DNA of 9,185 nucleotides, from contig CAKSDF010000073.1 in NCBI GenBank assembly GCA_934444695.1, positions 1 to 9,185 of the forward strand. Reading direction: 5' to 3'. The notes below the pieces were generated by a model. It was not told the origin of the DNA and searched no databases. It worked only from the letters and a program-made list of their open reading frames with translations. Each line of letters starts with the position of its first letter. The stretch's first letter is position 1. Shown in pieces: positions 1 through 5,284 of this stretch. The stretch is from an uncultured Eubacteriales bacterium (GTDB lineage: Bacteria; Bacillota; Clostridia; Oscillospirales; Acutalibacteraceae). Both the position numbers and the translations under genes were made by a program.

Positions 1-989
1 GCCCCGTGAGGTGCCGAATAATTCCACTCGGGATTTCCCTTTCCAACCGCAATAACCGATCCGTCGCGCATATTTATGGGAATAAGCACCTTTTCCCCTG
101 CATGGGCGGCGATGGCACCCTTGCGAAGAATCATCTCGCTTGTATCAATGTAATTATGGATGGTGTGGAAGGATTCGACGGCCGTCATCCCCGTTCTTTC
201 AAGAATGATTTCGGCCATTTTCTCCCGGTTTCTTTTGGCAAACCGCTGGCATATCTCAACATCCGCAAGATAATCGTCGAGAAACGAACCGTACAGCCAG
301 CAAATATCCTCGGGAACATCAGGCTCCGTTGCTTTATACTCCTTTTCCAGTGCTTTTAAAGCCGATTCAATTTCATTTCGGCGGCCCTGTGCCTTATATG
401 ATGAAATGATTTCCTTCTTGTGGGCAAAGAATTGCTCCTTTCCCGAATGAAGATCCACCGCCAGCTTTTGATATATTTCAGCCACCTGTTTGCCGAGATT
501 TCTGCTTCCCGAATGTATGACCAAATAATATGTTCCGTCCGATGCCCTGTCGATTTCGATGAAATGATTGCCCCCGCCAAGCGTTCCGAGGGAGCGTCCC
601 AGTCTCTTTGTGTCCTTTAGGGAGCGATAACATCTAAGTCCTGTCAGGTCAAATCTTTCTATTCTCCCTTTCCAGGTGTTCATTCCCGAAGGGATAAAGT
701 GGGCGGTCTCATCGATTTTTTCAAAGTCGATTTGCCTATCGGAAAGCTTTACGGTATACATCCCGCAGCCGATATCAACACCGACGATGTTCGGACAGGC
801 CTTATCTGTAACGGTCATTGTCGTTCCGATGGTACAGCCTTTTCCGGCGTGAACATCCGGCATTATGCGCACACGGCTGTCTTTGACCAGATCATAGTCG
901 CACATTCGGCGTATTTGCTCGATTGCGCCCTCCTCAACCACCTTGGCATAACAAATTGCCGTATTTATATTTCCCTTTATTTCAAACAT
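1..989 (-). CDS. rtcB: RtcB family RNA ligase (3' part missing, cut by window edge)
   Basis: RtcB joins RNA ends carrying 2',3'-cyclic phosphate or 3'-phosphate to 5'-OH ends, using GTP and Mn(II), and repairs or splices tRNA and other RNAs in the cytoplasm. The reading frame has no stop and gives 329 residues before the left edge; bacterial members of this type are usually near 400. The expected metal ligands are visible: Cys75 in VGVDIGCGM, His142 in GGGNHFIEI, His159 in VIHSGSRNLG and His296 in AAHAGEK. His328 in EWNYSAPHG, right at the edge, corresponds to the His that is guanylylated in characterised RtcB proteins. The ATG at 987-989 is preceded by AGGAG at good spacing. It lies directly downstream of the TROVE-vWA gene, with a structured element between them, as in known rsr-rtcB RNA repair operons. 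Identity is secure; only the C-terminus is unseen. Confidence 0.96.
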   Translation of the reverse strand, partial: MFEIKGNINTAICYAKVVEEGAIEQIRRMCDYDLVKDSRVRIMPDVHAGKGCTIGTTMTVTDKACPNIVGVDIGCGMYTVKLSDRQIDFEKIDETAHFIPSGMNTWKGRIERFDLTGLRCYRSLKDTKRLGRSLGTLGGGNHFIEIDRASDGTYYLVIHSGSRNLGKQVAEIYQKLAVDLHSGKEQFFAHKKEIISSYKAQGRRNEIESALKALEKEYKATEPDVPEDICWLYGSFLDDYLADVEICQRFAKRNREKMAEIILERTGMTAVESFHTIHNYIDTSEMILRKGAIAAHAGEKVLIPINMRDGSVIAVGKGNPEWNYSAPHG

Positions 990-1001
990 ATCAATTCTCC
1001 T

Positions 1002-1026
1002 AAAAAAGGCGGGTCAAACGCCCGCC
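1002..1026 (-). terminator. Intrinsic terminator or attenuator just before rtcB
   Basis: On the minus strand GGCGGG and CCCGCC pair perfectly around a 7-nt loop and are followed at once by TTTTTT. The rtcB Shine-Dalgarno AGGAG begins one base after the T-run. The hairpin could end the TROVE transcript, or act as an attenuator setting how much transcription reaches rtcB. It is also the 3' part of the larger candidate structure at 1002-1095, which competes with it for pairing. Confidence 0.75.
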
Positions 1027-1095
1027 CGATAGATTATGCGGACCGCAGCCGCATCCGGTCACTGCCCGTTCTGTTGCTTTAAGCAGCCGACCTTT
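1002..1095 (-). ncRNA. Candidate structured RNA between TROVE-vWA gene and rtcB (Yrl-like?)
   Basis: Read on the minus strand, the 5' segment AAAGG-U-CGG can pair with 3' CCG-CCUUU, forming an 8-bp terminal stem with one bulged U that closes the whole region. Inside are a CTGC/GCAG stem near the 5' side, a 6-bp hairpin ATGCGG/CCGCAT with a 7-nt loop, and the GGCGGG/CCCGCC hairpin at the 3' side. The terminal stem and the last hairpin share bases, so the two folds exclude each other. In Salmonella the Y-RNA-like RNA YrlA is encoded between rsr and rtcBA, so the position fits a Yrl RNA. The sequence lacks the ACAGCAA box of the array at 2798-3361. It may simply be a structured terminator region. 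Confidence 0.35.
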
Positions 1096-1107
1096 GATGA
1101 GCGATTG

Positions 1108-2592
1108 CTATGCCGCGATTTTGGCATAGCGCTCGCTTGAAAGCACCTCGTTCATAAATGCAAAGGGAGAAACATTTCCCCCTGCAACCATCGAAAAGAG
1201 ACGTGGTGCGGCGCCCGAAACCAGCATAACGCCCTGCTCGTTTTGAGTAACGGGCTGCTGCCGGTTTCTGCTTGCGACATTCCAGAAAACCACCTGGGGC
1301 AATTTATACCCGCAGCGTTCGTATTTCTTTTTTGCGTTGTTAAAATTGTCGGTCGATGCATCGTCGATGCAGTAATCAAATTCCATATCGGAAATTATGA
1401 TCAGCCTTGCGGGAAGCTCCTTTTGCGGGACATTGTTATCGACCGCAGCCTTAAGAACCAGGTCAAAAACAGCCTCAAGATTTGTATTTGCAACCTCGCA
1501 AAAGGAAGTGATGTACCTGAGTCGGTCGGCAAAGGTATCGCCCTTTATTTCAATGAGCTGAGGTCTTTCCGAAAACTCAATAAAGTGATTGGCAAAAGCG
1601 CCGGTATTGTGCTGTGCAAAATAAAGTCCCAGCGAAAGGGCCACCGATGCAGGAAAAGGATTGCTTTGAAAATACATCGAGCCGGAGGTATCGACCACGG
1701 CGAGGGAATTGTCGTCGCCGCAGAAATCGGGCAAAGATTCCCACGTTGCATTGAGCGCATCCCTTTCGGCCGGTGAGATGTGCCGCATAAAGCTGCCGCC
1801 CTTTCCATATTCATTGAGATACGGTTCAACCAGCTCATAAGGATATAAGTTGTCGGCGTGAAGGGTTGCTTTTCCACTGCTCACCGCCTCTAAAAAGGTC
1901 TTATAACGCTCGCCGTCGTTGCGGATGAAGGCCTTTTTGTATTTAAACACAGCCTTTGACGGCTGCTTTTCGTAATTGAAGGTATAATCCTTCTTTCGGA
2001 GATTGTTTTCGATTATGCGGATCCTTTCTCTAAGCGCAGACAGCGCCTTTCGATATTCCCTTTCCGAAAGGCCAAACGCCCTTGCAATTTTCTTGCCGAT
2101 TCTTTTTGTGCGCTCATTTGATGCATTGATCGACGGCAGCCATTTTGCCAAAAGAGAAATTTCCTTACCGTCTTTCAAAGCATCCATATCCTTTTTAAAC
2201 TGACCCTTAATGACCGACAGCATCTGCTGCTCGCAAGGGGTATATACAAGCTCCAGAAGGTCGTCGAAACGGCCGTATTCCGCCACATATTCAAGATTTT
2301 TGGCAACCGACTCGGGATGTTCCTTTGCAAGGCGTTTAAGAATGACCCTGAACACACGTCTCTCGCCGAGACCTCCTCTGATATCTCTCGCAAAAAAGAG
2401 CAGCTTCATGGCGGCATCGGGATTTTCGGCATATGCCCGGGTGAATCTATTGATAATCTCAGCGTCGTTTTCACGGCGAAGCCCTCCGACGGTCGCAAAG
2501 AGATCAAGACATTCCGAGCCGGTTGAGAGATATGCAACGGCTCCGTTTTCGGTATTTGTTATATTTGCTTCTTGCTTAATGTATTCCAGCAT
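1108..2592 (-). CDS. TROVE/Ro60-like HEAT-repeat plus vWA protein (DUF2828-type)
   Basis: This 494-residue protein resembles the DUF2828/TROVE-vWA group, relatives of Ro60/Rsr, ring-shaped proteins that bind Y RNAs and misfolded RNAs. The N-terminal two thirds is an all-helical region with family signatures LLFFARDIRGGLGERRVFRV (near residues 64-83), VAEYGRFDDLLEL and a basic stretch ending YKKAFIRNDGERYKTFLEAV. The C-terminal third is a vWA domain with an intact MIDAS: DTSGS at Asp301, Ser303 and Ser305, Thr370 in ANTNLEAVF, and Asp402 in IIISDMEF. The ATG at 2590-2592 is preferred because AGGAG (2601-2605) sits 8 nt upstream; the GTG nine bases further upstream overlaps that site. The array of small RNAs upstream and rtcB downstream suggest an RNA-chaperone and repair role. 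It lacks obvious canonical Rsr motifs, so direct Y-RNA binding is inferred. Confidence 0.8.
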   Translation of the reverse strand: MLEYIKQEANITNTENGAVAYLSTGSECLDLFATVGGLRRENDAEIINRFTRAYAENPDAAMKLLFFARDIRGGLGERRVFRVILKRLAKEHPESVAKNLEYVAEYGRFDDLLELVYTPCEQQMLSVIKGQFKKDMDALKDGKEISLLAKWLPSINASNERTKRIGKKIARAFGLSEREYRKALSALRERIRIIENNLRKKDYTFNYEKQPSKAVFKYKKAFIRNDGERYKTFLEAVSSGKATLHADNLYPYELVEPYLNEYGKGGSFMRHISPAERDALNATWESLPDFCGDDNSLAVVDTSGSMYFQSNPFPASVALSLGLYFAQHNTGAFANHFIEFSERPQLIEIKGDTFADRLRYITSFCEVANTNLEAVFDLVLKAAVDNNVPQKELPARLIIISDMEFDYCIDDASTDNFNNAKKKYERCGYKLPQVVFWNVASRNRQQPVTQNEQGVMLVSGAAPRLFSMVAGGNVSPFAFMNEVLSSERYAKIAA

Positions 2593-2601
2593 GAAACTCA
2601 C

Positions 2602-2797
2602 TCCTTTTAATAAAATTCAAGTATCGTATGACGGGTATATTTATGTAATGTGTGCGCAGATTCTTATCCGCCAAAATCAATTATAAATGTCTTTGCATAA
2701 AGCCCTGCGATGCATAAGATCAGAAAATCATCGCAAAACGAAGCAGATTACTTCCCGCCCGATACATCGCAAGACAAATTTAAAAAATGAAAATCTC
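2602..2797 (-). other. Gene-free leader of the TROVE-vWA gene, possible weak structures
   Basis: No convincing coding sequence is seen here. On the minus strand the segment 2775-2689 can close with GTCTTGC against GCAAAGAC (one bulged A), or alternatively with a perfect 7-bp TGCGATG/CATCGCA stem (2765-2771 with 2706-2712). A third TGCGATG copy at 2729-2735 competes for the same partner. A TATAAT-like sequence lies at 2680-2685 but has no -35 match at normal spacing. The ACAGCAA box of the neighbouring units is absent. It is most simply the 5' leader of the TROVE-vWA mRNA, continuous with the RNA array upstream. Confidence 0.3.
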
Positions 2798-2854
2798 AAA
2801 GCACGGTTTTTGATAATCTTTAATAAAAAAACATTGGGTTGCTGTCTGTGCTTT
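2798..2854 (-). ncRNA. Y-RNA-like unit 4 (short member of the tandem array)
   Basis: Minus-strand 5' AAAGCAC pairs with 3' GTGCTTT (7 bp). Two bases after the 5' strand comes ACAGCAA, and the 3' strand is followed by G, exactly as in the three upstream units. An inner GTTTTT/AAAAAC stem stacks almost directly on the terminal stem, leaving the ACAGCAA segment as a one-sided internal loop. At 57 nt this is the shortest unit. Assignment to the Yrl class is an inference from the shared plan and from the Ro-like gene that follows. Confidence 0.5.
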
Positions 2855-2900
2855 TTCATCGAAAGGCCAAAACAAACAGAGGCAAACCGCGTGATTTCGT

Positions 2901-2940
2901 CCGCACCCCATAGGGGGAATCCCACCCCGCTATGCTGCGG
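2901..2940 (-). ncRNA. Strong GC-rich hairpin inside the RNA array
   Basis: On the minus strand CCGCA, CATAG and GGGG pair in order with CCCC, CTATG and TGCGG across small internal loops, giving about 14 bp capped by a 7-nt TGGGATT loop. It lies between units 3 and 4. Upstream, at 2952-2961, is ACAGCGATTG, which resembles the ACAGCAA box, but no matching 7-bp terminal stem is found. It may be a degenerate array member or a spacer structure. The overlapping reading frame at 2728-3060 has no ribosome binding site or recognisable motif and is not called. Confidence 0.35.
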
Positions 2941-3014
2941 CAATTCAGCTTCAATCGCTGTCGGTCGGCACGATATGCATATTTCCTTTTTTCTTTCAAT
3001 GCGATTTTCATAAC

Positions 3015-3119
3015 AAGGCCCCTTAGATCGGGAATTGAACCCGTAGCTGACGATTTTCAAATCAAATGATCTAAAATCATCTGCTTAACCATAACCATCA
3101 AAATTGCTGTACGGGCCTT
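3015..3119 (-). ncRNA. Y-RNA-like unit 3 with tRNA-mimic (T-arm) module
   Basis: The terminal stem is 5' AAGGCCC with 3' GGGCCTT (7 bp), followed by GT and then ACAGCAA. Inside, CGGG-TTCAATT-CCCG at 3029-3043 is a T-arm with the tRNA consensus GTTCRANNC. Directly abutting it, ATCTAAG pairs with an internal TTTAGAT (7 bp, one G-U), forming an acceptor-like stem coaxial with the T-arm. Between them lies a small GATT/AATC hairpin in the D-arm position. The 105-nt unit therefore has an outer stem enclosing a tRNA-like three-stem module, the architecture described for bacterial YrlA RNAs. It is not a normal tRNA: the T-arm is not adjacent to the outer stem, and no CCA is encoded. Confidence 0.62.
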
Positions 3120-3123
3120 TACT

Positions 3124-3158
3124 GCACCGGGGAGAAGCGGCGCCCCGTACCCCGATGC
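3124..3158 (-). ncRNA. Hairpin between array units 2 and 3
   Basis: The minus strand forms a 9-bp stem, GCATCGGGG with CCCCGGTGC, containing one U-G wobble; on the plus strand that position is a C-A mismatch. This supports a minus-strand RNA. No T-run follows, so it is not a terminator. It could separate or help process adjacent units. Confidence 0.45.
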
Positions 3159-3162
3159 CGTC

Positions 3163-3269
3163 AAGATGCGTCTTTCATCGCCCGCCGAAGCCTTGTCAGA
3201 CAAAGGTCGGCTTGCAAAGCGGTCATAATATCAAATACTTAGGAAGCAATAGGTTGCTGTACGCATCTT
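3163..3269 (-). ncRNA. Y-RNA-like unit 2
   Basis: The minus-strand 5' end AAGATGCGT pairs perfectly with 3' ACGCATCTT (9 bp; the shared 7-bp core is AAGATGC/GCATCTT). The ACAGCAA box starts two bases after the core, and the 3' strand is followed by G. Inside are GCAA-CCTA-TTGC overlapping the box and a GCCGA/TCGGC stem enclosing a CCTTG/CAAGG stem with one bulge. The unit is 107 nt, and only a few bases separate its 5' end from the 3' end of unit 1. The two must therefore share a primary transcript and be cut apart if mature RNAs exist. Confidence 0.6.
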
Positions 3270-3276
3270 TATTAAC

Positions 3277-3360
3277 AAGACGCAAGCCTTGCGGCATTCA
3301 TACAACGCTGCTCCCTTTGGAGCAGTCTGTTCAAAGCGAATTAATTGCTGTGTGCGTCTT
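3277..3360 (-). ncRNA. Y-RNA-like unit 1 (first in the array)
   Basis: The minus-strand 5' AAGACGCA pairs with 3' TGCGTCTT (8 bp), followed by C and then ACAGCAA; the 3' strand is followed by G. The interior holds a strong CTGCTCC/GGAGCAG hairpin and a GCC-GCAA-GGC hairpin with a GNRA tetraloop next to the 3' terminal strand. At 84 nt it lies about 40 nt downstream of a perfect TATAAT. It has no T-arm, so only the outer stem and box are shared with unit 3. Confidence 0.58.
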
Positions 3361-3362
3361 TG

Positions 3363-3397
3363 GCAATCGTCGGAAAAAATGGGTTTTTCTTGATTGC
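3363..3397 (-). ncRNA. 5'-end hairpin of the array transcript
   Basis: GCAATC pairs with GATTGC, and inside GAAAAA pairs with TTTTTC around a short CCCAT loop. With a start site about 7 nt past the TATAAT at 3404-3409, the transcript would begin at the base of this hairpin. A 5' stem of this kind commonly protects transcripts from 5'-dependent decay. It ends two bases before unit 1's AAAG. Confidence 0.5.
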
Positions 3398-3403
3398 AAA
3401 CTC

Positions 3404-3432
3404 ATTATACAAAGACATCCACCGGTTATCAC
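3404..3432 (-). promoter_or_regulatory. Promoter of the RNA array (and probably the TROVE-vWA gene)
   Basis: The minus strand has a perfect -10 TATAAT (3404-3409). With a 17-bp spacer the -35 is GTGATA (3427-3432), only 4 of 6 matches to TTGACA. The 18-bp element at 3432-3449 abuts it upstream. A terminator at 3566-3591 isolates it from the zinc-ribbon operon, so this is the likely start for the units, and by read-through for the protein gene at 2592. Confidence 0.7.
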
Positions 3433-3449
3433 GGAAAAAAAGTTGCGAA
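3432..3449 (-). promoter_or_regulatory. Shared upstream activator-type element, copy 1
   Basis: The minus-strand sequence TTCGCAACTTTTTTTCCG is identical to that at 5230-5247. Both copies end exactly 22 bp before a perfect TATAAT, which puts them at about -52 to -35. The -35 hexamers are poor, so a DNA-binding activator is likely. The tandem WYL proteins encoded at 5285-7458 are the nearest candidates (inference). Confidence 0.7.
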
Positions 3450-3565
3450 CGCATTTTTTAAAGACCGATCTTTCCCGATGCAAAGAACCAATTAAGACTT
3501 AAAGCTTTATCAAATGTATTTCCGACCGCATTATGCAATGCGCAACTAACTGCATCGCTGTAATT

Positions 3566-3591
3566 AAAAACGAGCAGATAAAACTCTGCCC
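3566..3591 (-). terminator. Intrinsic terminator of the zinc-ribbon operon
   Basis: On the minus strand GGGCAGA pairs with TCTGCTC (7 bp, one G-U) around a 6-nt loop, followed by G and TTTTT. It lies downstream of the 98-residue zinc-ribbon gene and upstream of the array promoter, in the position expected for the operon's end. The rest of 3450-3771 has no supported gene. Confidence 0.75.
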
Positions 3592-3637
3592 GTAAAATGC
3601 ACCTGTTAAAAAAATTCATCCGCTCGCAAAAACGGGC

Positions 3638-3666
3638 GCGCTGTAATGCTTCTTGCATTACAGCGC
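3638..3666 (-). terminator. Perfect 12-bp hairpin, possible first terminator
   Basis: GCGCTGTAATGC and its exact reverse complement flank a 5-nt loop. On the minus strand a GTTTTT run follows eight bases below the stem, which is farther than in a typical intrinsic terminator. It may be a backup terminator or an mRNA 3'-end stabiliser for the zinc-ribbon operon. Confidence 0.45.
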
Positions 3667-3771
3667 ACCTTCCCCTGCCATTAAACAATCAATGCAAGCA
3701 CCGATCGATTTACTCGTCAGATGTTTAAAATCATCGGGAATCTGCAGCTAAAAACCGCTTGTCCGACATCT

Positions 3772-4068
3772 TTATTTTTTCATTTTGAAATAAAAGAAAA
3801 TTGTTGCTGCTACCGACAGCAAAGACAATCCGAGAGAAACAAAAGTAAGAATTGAAATAAAAGACCACTCATATCCCAAGTAAGAAGAATATCCCATTTT
3901 ATCAAACCCAAAGCAAGCTCCAACAAAGAACATTATAGCCGCCACTGCGCCAATCAGGGCTATGGCCACACGGGCATTTTTATTTGTTATTGCATCGTTT
4001 TTCTTTCCGCAAAAAGGACACCAATTGCTGCCTTCGGGAATTTCTTTTCCGCATTTTTCACAAAACAT
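3772..4068 (-). CDS. Small zinc-ribbon membrane protein
   Basis: This 98-residue protein starts with a zinc ribbon (Cys3, Cys6, Cys17 and Cys20 in MFCEKCGKEIP...WCPFCGKK). Two hydrophobic segments follow, at about residues 32-54 and 68-94, ending in a basic FKMKK tail. The zinc ribbon would sit on one side of the membrane, probably cytoplasmic. AGGAG lies 7 nt before the ATG, and 13 bp separate it from the stop of the upstream gene, so the two form an operon. The partner protein carries its zinc ribbon at the opposite end. No specific function can be assigned; zinc-ribbon/TM proteins are common in Clostridia and mostly uncharacterised. Confidence 0.85.
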   Translation of the reverse strand: MFCEKCGKEIPEGSNWCPFCGKKNDAITNKNARVAIALIGAVAAIMFFVGACFGFDKMGYSSYLGYEWSFISILTFVSLGLSLLSVAATIFFYFKMKK

Positions 4069-4081
4069 ATTTTTTCTCCTT

Positions 4082-5071
4082 TTAATCTAATTTCTGACCG
4101 CACTTATTACAGAATGATGCGCCTTCAATTATCTTTGCTCCGCAGTGCTTACAACACGGCGCATCTTGCTCGGAACGAAAAATGGGTGTTTGTTGCCAAT
4201 CAGACTGCCCGGTTGTTTTAGATTTTAATTTATTCCGATTGAGCCATAGCACGACAATTAACGGCACAACTATAAGCAGCATCGCACCTAAAGCGTCGTT
4301 ACCTTTGATAAAGAGCATTCCAACTGCCACTAACCACAGAATCGGTCCAAAGCTCAACAAAATATAAGAAAGTATCGGGTGTGCATCTATATCTTTATCA
4401 AACTGACTTTCGGTTTTTGTGTCTTCTTCGGCTTCGCTTTTTACGGTCGGTTTTTGTTGCTGATTTCGAGCAGTCTGTGAGGGTGCCGGTCTATCCTCTA
4501 AAGTTTCTGCTGTTTGAGTCTCTTTCTGCGAAGATGATGCCGTTGTGACATCCGGTATTTCAACATCGGTCATACCCTGTATGTATTTTGCTTTAAGTCC
4601 GACATACTGTTCGGATGATATTGCTCCTGAAGAAAGGGCTTTGGAAAGAACATCCTTTATTCCGACCGTATTGCTTCCGAGAAGATTACACATTGAAACG
4701 ACATCTTCATAGCTTTCCGGCTGTTCATAAAGAGGCTTGCCGGATGAGGCAAATGGGGGATTATTTATGTAATACTCTATTATGTACTGGTACTCATTGT
4801 TATTTATTTCGTTTGCATTTCGCATATCCTTTGCCAGCGCCTTTACCGCTTCGGGATTATCGGCAATTTCATTAAGACGGGCAAGGATTTCCTCATTTGG
4901 AGCAATCGGAATTTGTTTTTTTAGGTTGCTAAGACATAGCGTAATAATCATCGTAATCAAAGGAGTAATTAAAAGGCTTAAAAAATAATACCCCAAAAAA
5001 CTACGTCCTTTTGCCATTGCTATAAATCCGGGCACTAACGCCCACAGCAGTACTCCAACAATTGATGACAT
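4082..5071 (-). CDS. Multi-pass membrane protein with C-terminal zinc ribbon
   Basis: The 329-residue protein has two N-terminal hydrophobic segments (about 3-20 and 25-47, including FLGYYFLSLLITPLI), then a soluble helical region of about 120 residues. A low-complexity linker rich in Q, E, T and S (about 170-228) and two more membrane segments (about 232-255 and 259-277) follow. The C-terminus is a zinc ribbon with Cys307, Cys310, Cys321 and Cys324. GGGGAG lies 8 nt before the ATG. The gene is the first in an operon whose promoter shares an 18-bp element with the RNA array promoter, and its leader contains the structured RNA at 5105-5198. I do not recognise a named family beyond the zinc ribbon. 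Shared regulation suggests membership in the same response, but this is inference. Confidence 0.85.
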   Translation of the reverse strand: MSSIVGVLLWALVPGFIAMAKGRSFLGYYFLSLLITPLITMIITLCLSNLKKQIPIAPNEEILARLNEIADNPEAVKALAKDMRNANEINNNEYQYIIEYYINNPPFASSGKPLYEQPESYEDVVSMCNLLGSNTVGIKDVLSKALSSGAISSEQYVGLKAKYIQGMTDVEIPDVTTASSSQKETQTAETLEDRPAPSQTARNQQQKPTVKSEAEEDTKTESQFDKDIDAHPILSYILLSFGPILWLVAVGMLFIKGNDALGAMLLIVVPLIVVLWLNRNKLKSKTTGQSDWQQTPIFRSEQDAPCCKHCGAKIIEGASFCNKCGQKLD

Positions 5072-5104
5072 ACTTTATACTCCCCTCAAAATCAATTGTA
5101 TTTT

Positions 5105-5198
5105 AAGACCTTTCTATCCGGCCGACGGGCAAGGCTCTTGATACTGCAAAATCCGTAAAACGGAACATGTAAACGTGGTCGGCGGATATAACGGTCTT
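5105..5198 (-). ncRNA. Candidate small RNA or structured leader of the zinc-ribbon operon
   Basis: On the minus strand 5' AAGACC pairs with 3' GGTCTT. A symmetrical internal loop (GTTA opposite GAAA) follows, then TATCCG pairs with CGGATA, and CCGAC pairs with GTCGG beside a bulged C. That gives about 17 bp closing a 94-nt unit, with an inner TCCGT/ACGGA hairpin. The structure begins within a few bases of the expected start site of the promoter at 5202. A long terminal stem broken by a small internal loop is reminiscent of Y RNAs. The ACAGCAA box is absent and no T-run follows, so it could instead be a regulatory mRNA leader. Confidence 0.5.
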
Positions 5199-5201
5199 TC
5201 A

Positions 5202-5230
5202 ATTATACCCGCTAAGCCATCCGCCGTCTC
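5202..5230 (-). promoter_or_regulatory. Promoter of the structured leader and zinc-ribbon operon
   Basis: The minus strand has a perfect -10 TATAAT (5202-5207). The -35 position at 17-bp spacing is GAGACG (5225-5230), matching only 3 of 6 consensus bases. As at 3404-3432, a strong -10 with a weak -35 under the shared upstream element points to activator dependence. Confidence 0.65.
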
Positions 5231-5247
5231 GGAAAAAAAGTTGCGAA
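5230..5247 (-). promoter_or_regulatory. Shared upstream activator-type element, copy 2
   Basis: The 18-bp sequence TTCGCAACTTTTTTTCCG is identical to copy 1 at 3432-3449 and has the same 22-bp distance to TATAAT. The DNA between element and -10 differs at the two sites, so this is not simply a duplicated promoter block. Confidence 0.7.
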
Positions 5248-5284
5248 ATCTATTTCCCCTATATGCGCAGACGGACATTCAAAT

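Noticed and set aside
6..1082. Plus-strand frames at 6-359 and 699-1082
   Set aside because: They are antisense to rtcB, which is unambiguous on the minus strand.
2680..2685. TATAAT upstream of the TROVE-vWA gene as its own promoter
   Set aside because: No acceptable -35 at 16-18 bp and no extended -10; A/T-rich context makes chance likely.
2728..3060. A 110-residue minus-strand reading frame over the RNA array
   Set aside because: It has no ribosome binding site or known motif, and it overlaps two stem-closed RNA units and a strong hairpin that explain the sequence.
3015..3119. A functional tRNA, for instance one with anticodon UUA in an ATGA/TCAT stem
   Set aside because: The T-arm is separated from the 7-bp outer stem by seven bases that pair elsewhere, the D-arm is not convincing and no CCA follows. 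A Y-RNA-like tRNA mimic fits better.
2798..3361. A CRISPR array
   Set aside because: The repeated unit is only a 7-base box beside variable paired stems, with unequal unit lengths of 57-107 nt and no constant direct repeat.
3450..3480. AAAGA/TCTTT hairpin and T-runs near the element as a terminator
   Set aside because: The stem is only 5 A/T-rich bp and the T-run belongs to the repeated element; the clear terminator is at 3566-3591.
3104..3502. A 132-residue plus-strand reading frame
   Set aside because: It lies antisense to array units 1 and 2 and the promoter, with no ribosome binding site or recognisable protein features.
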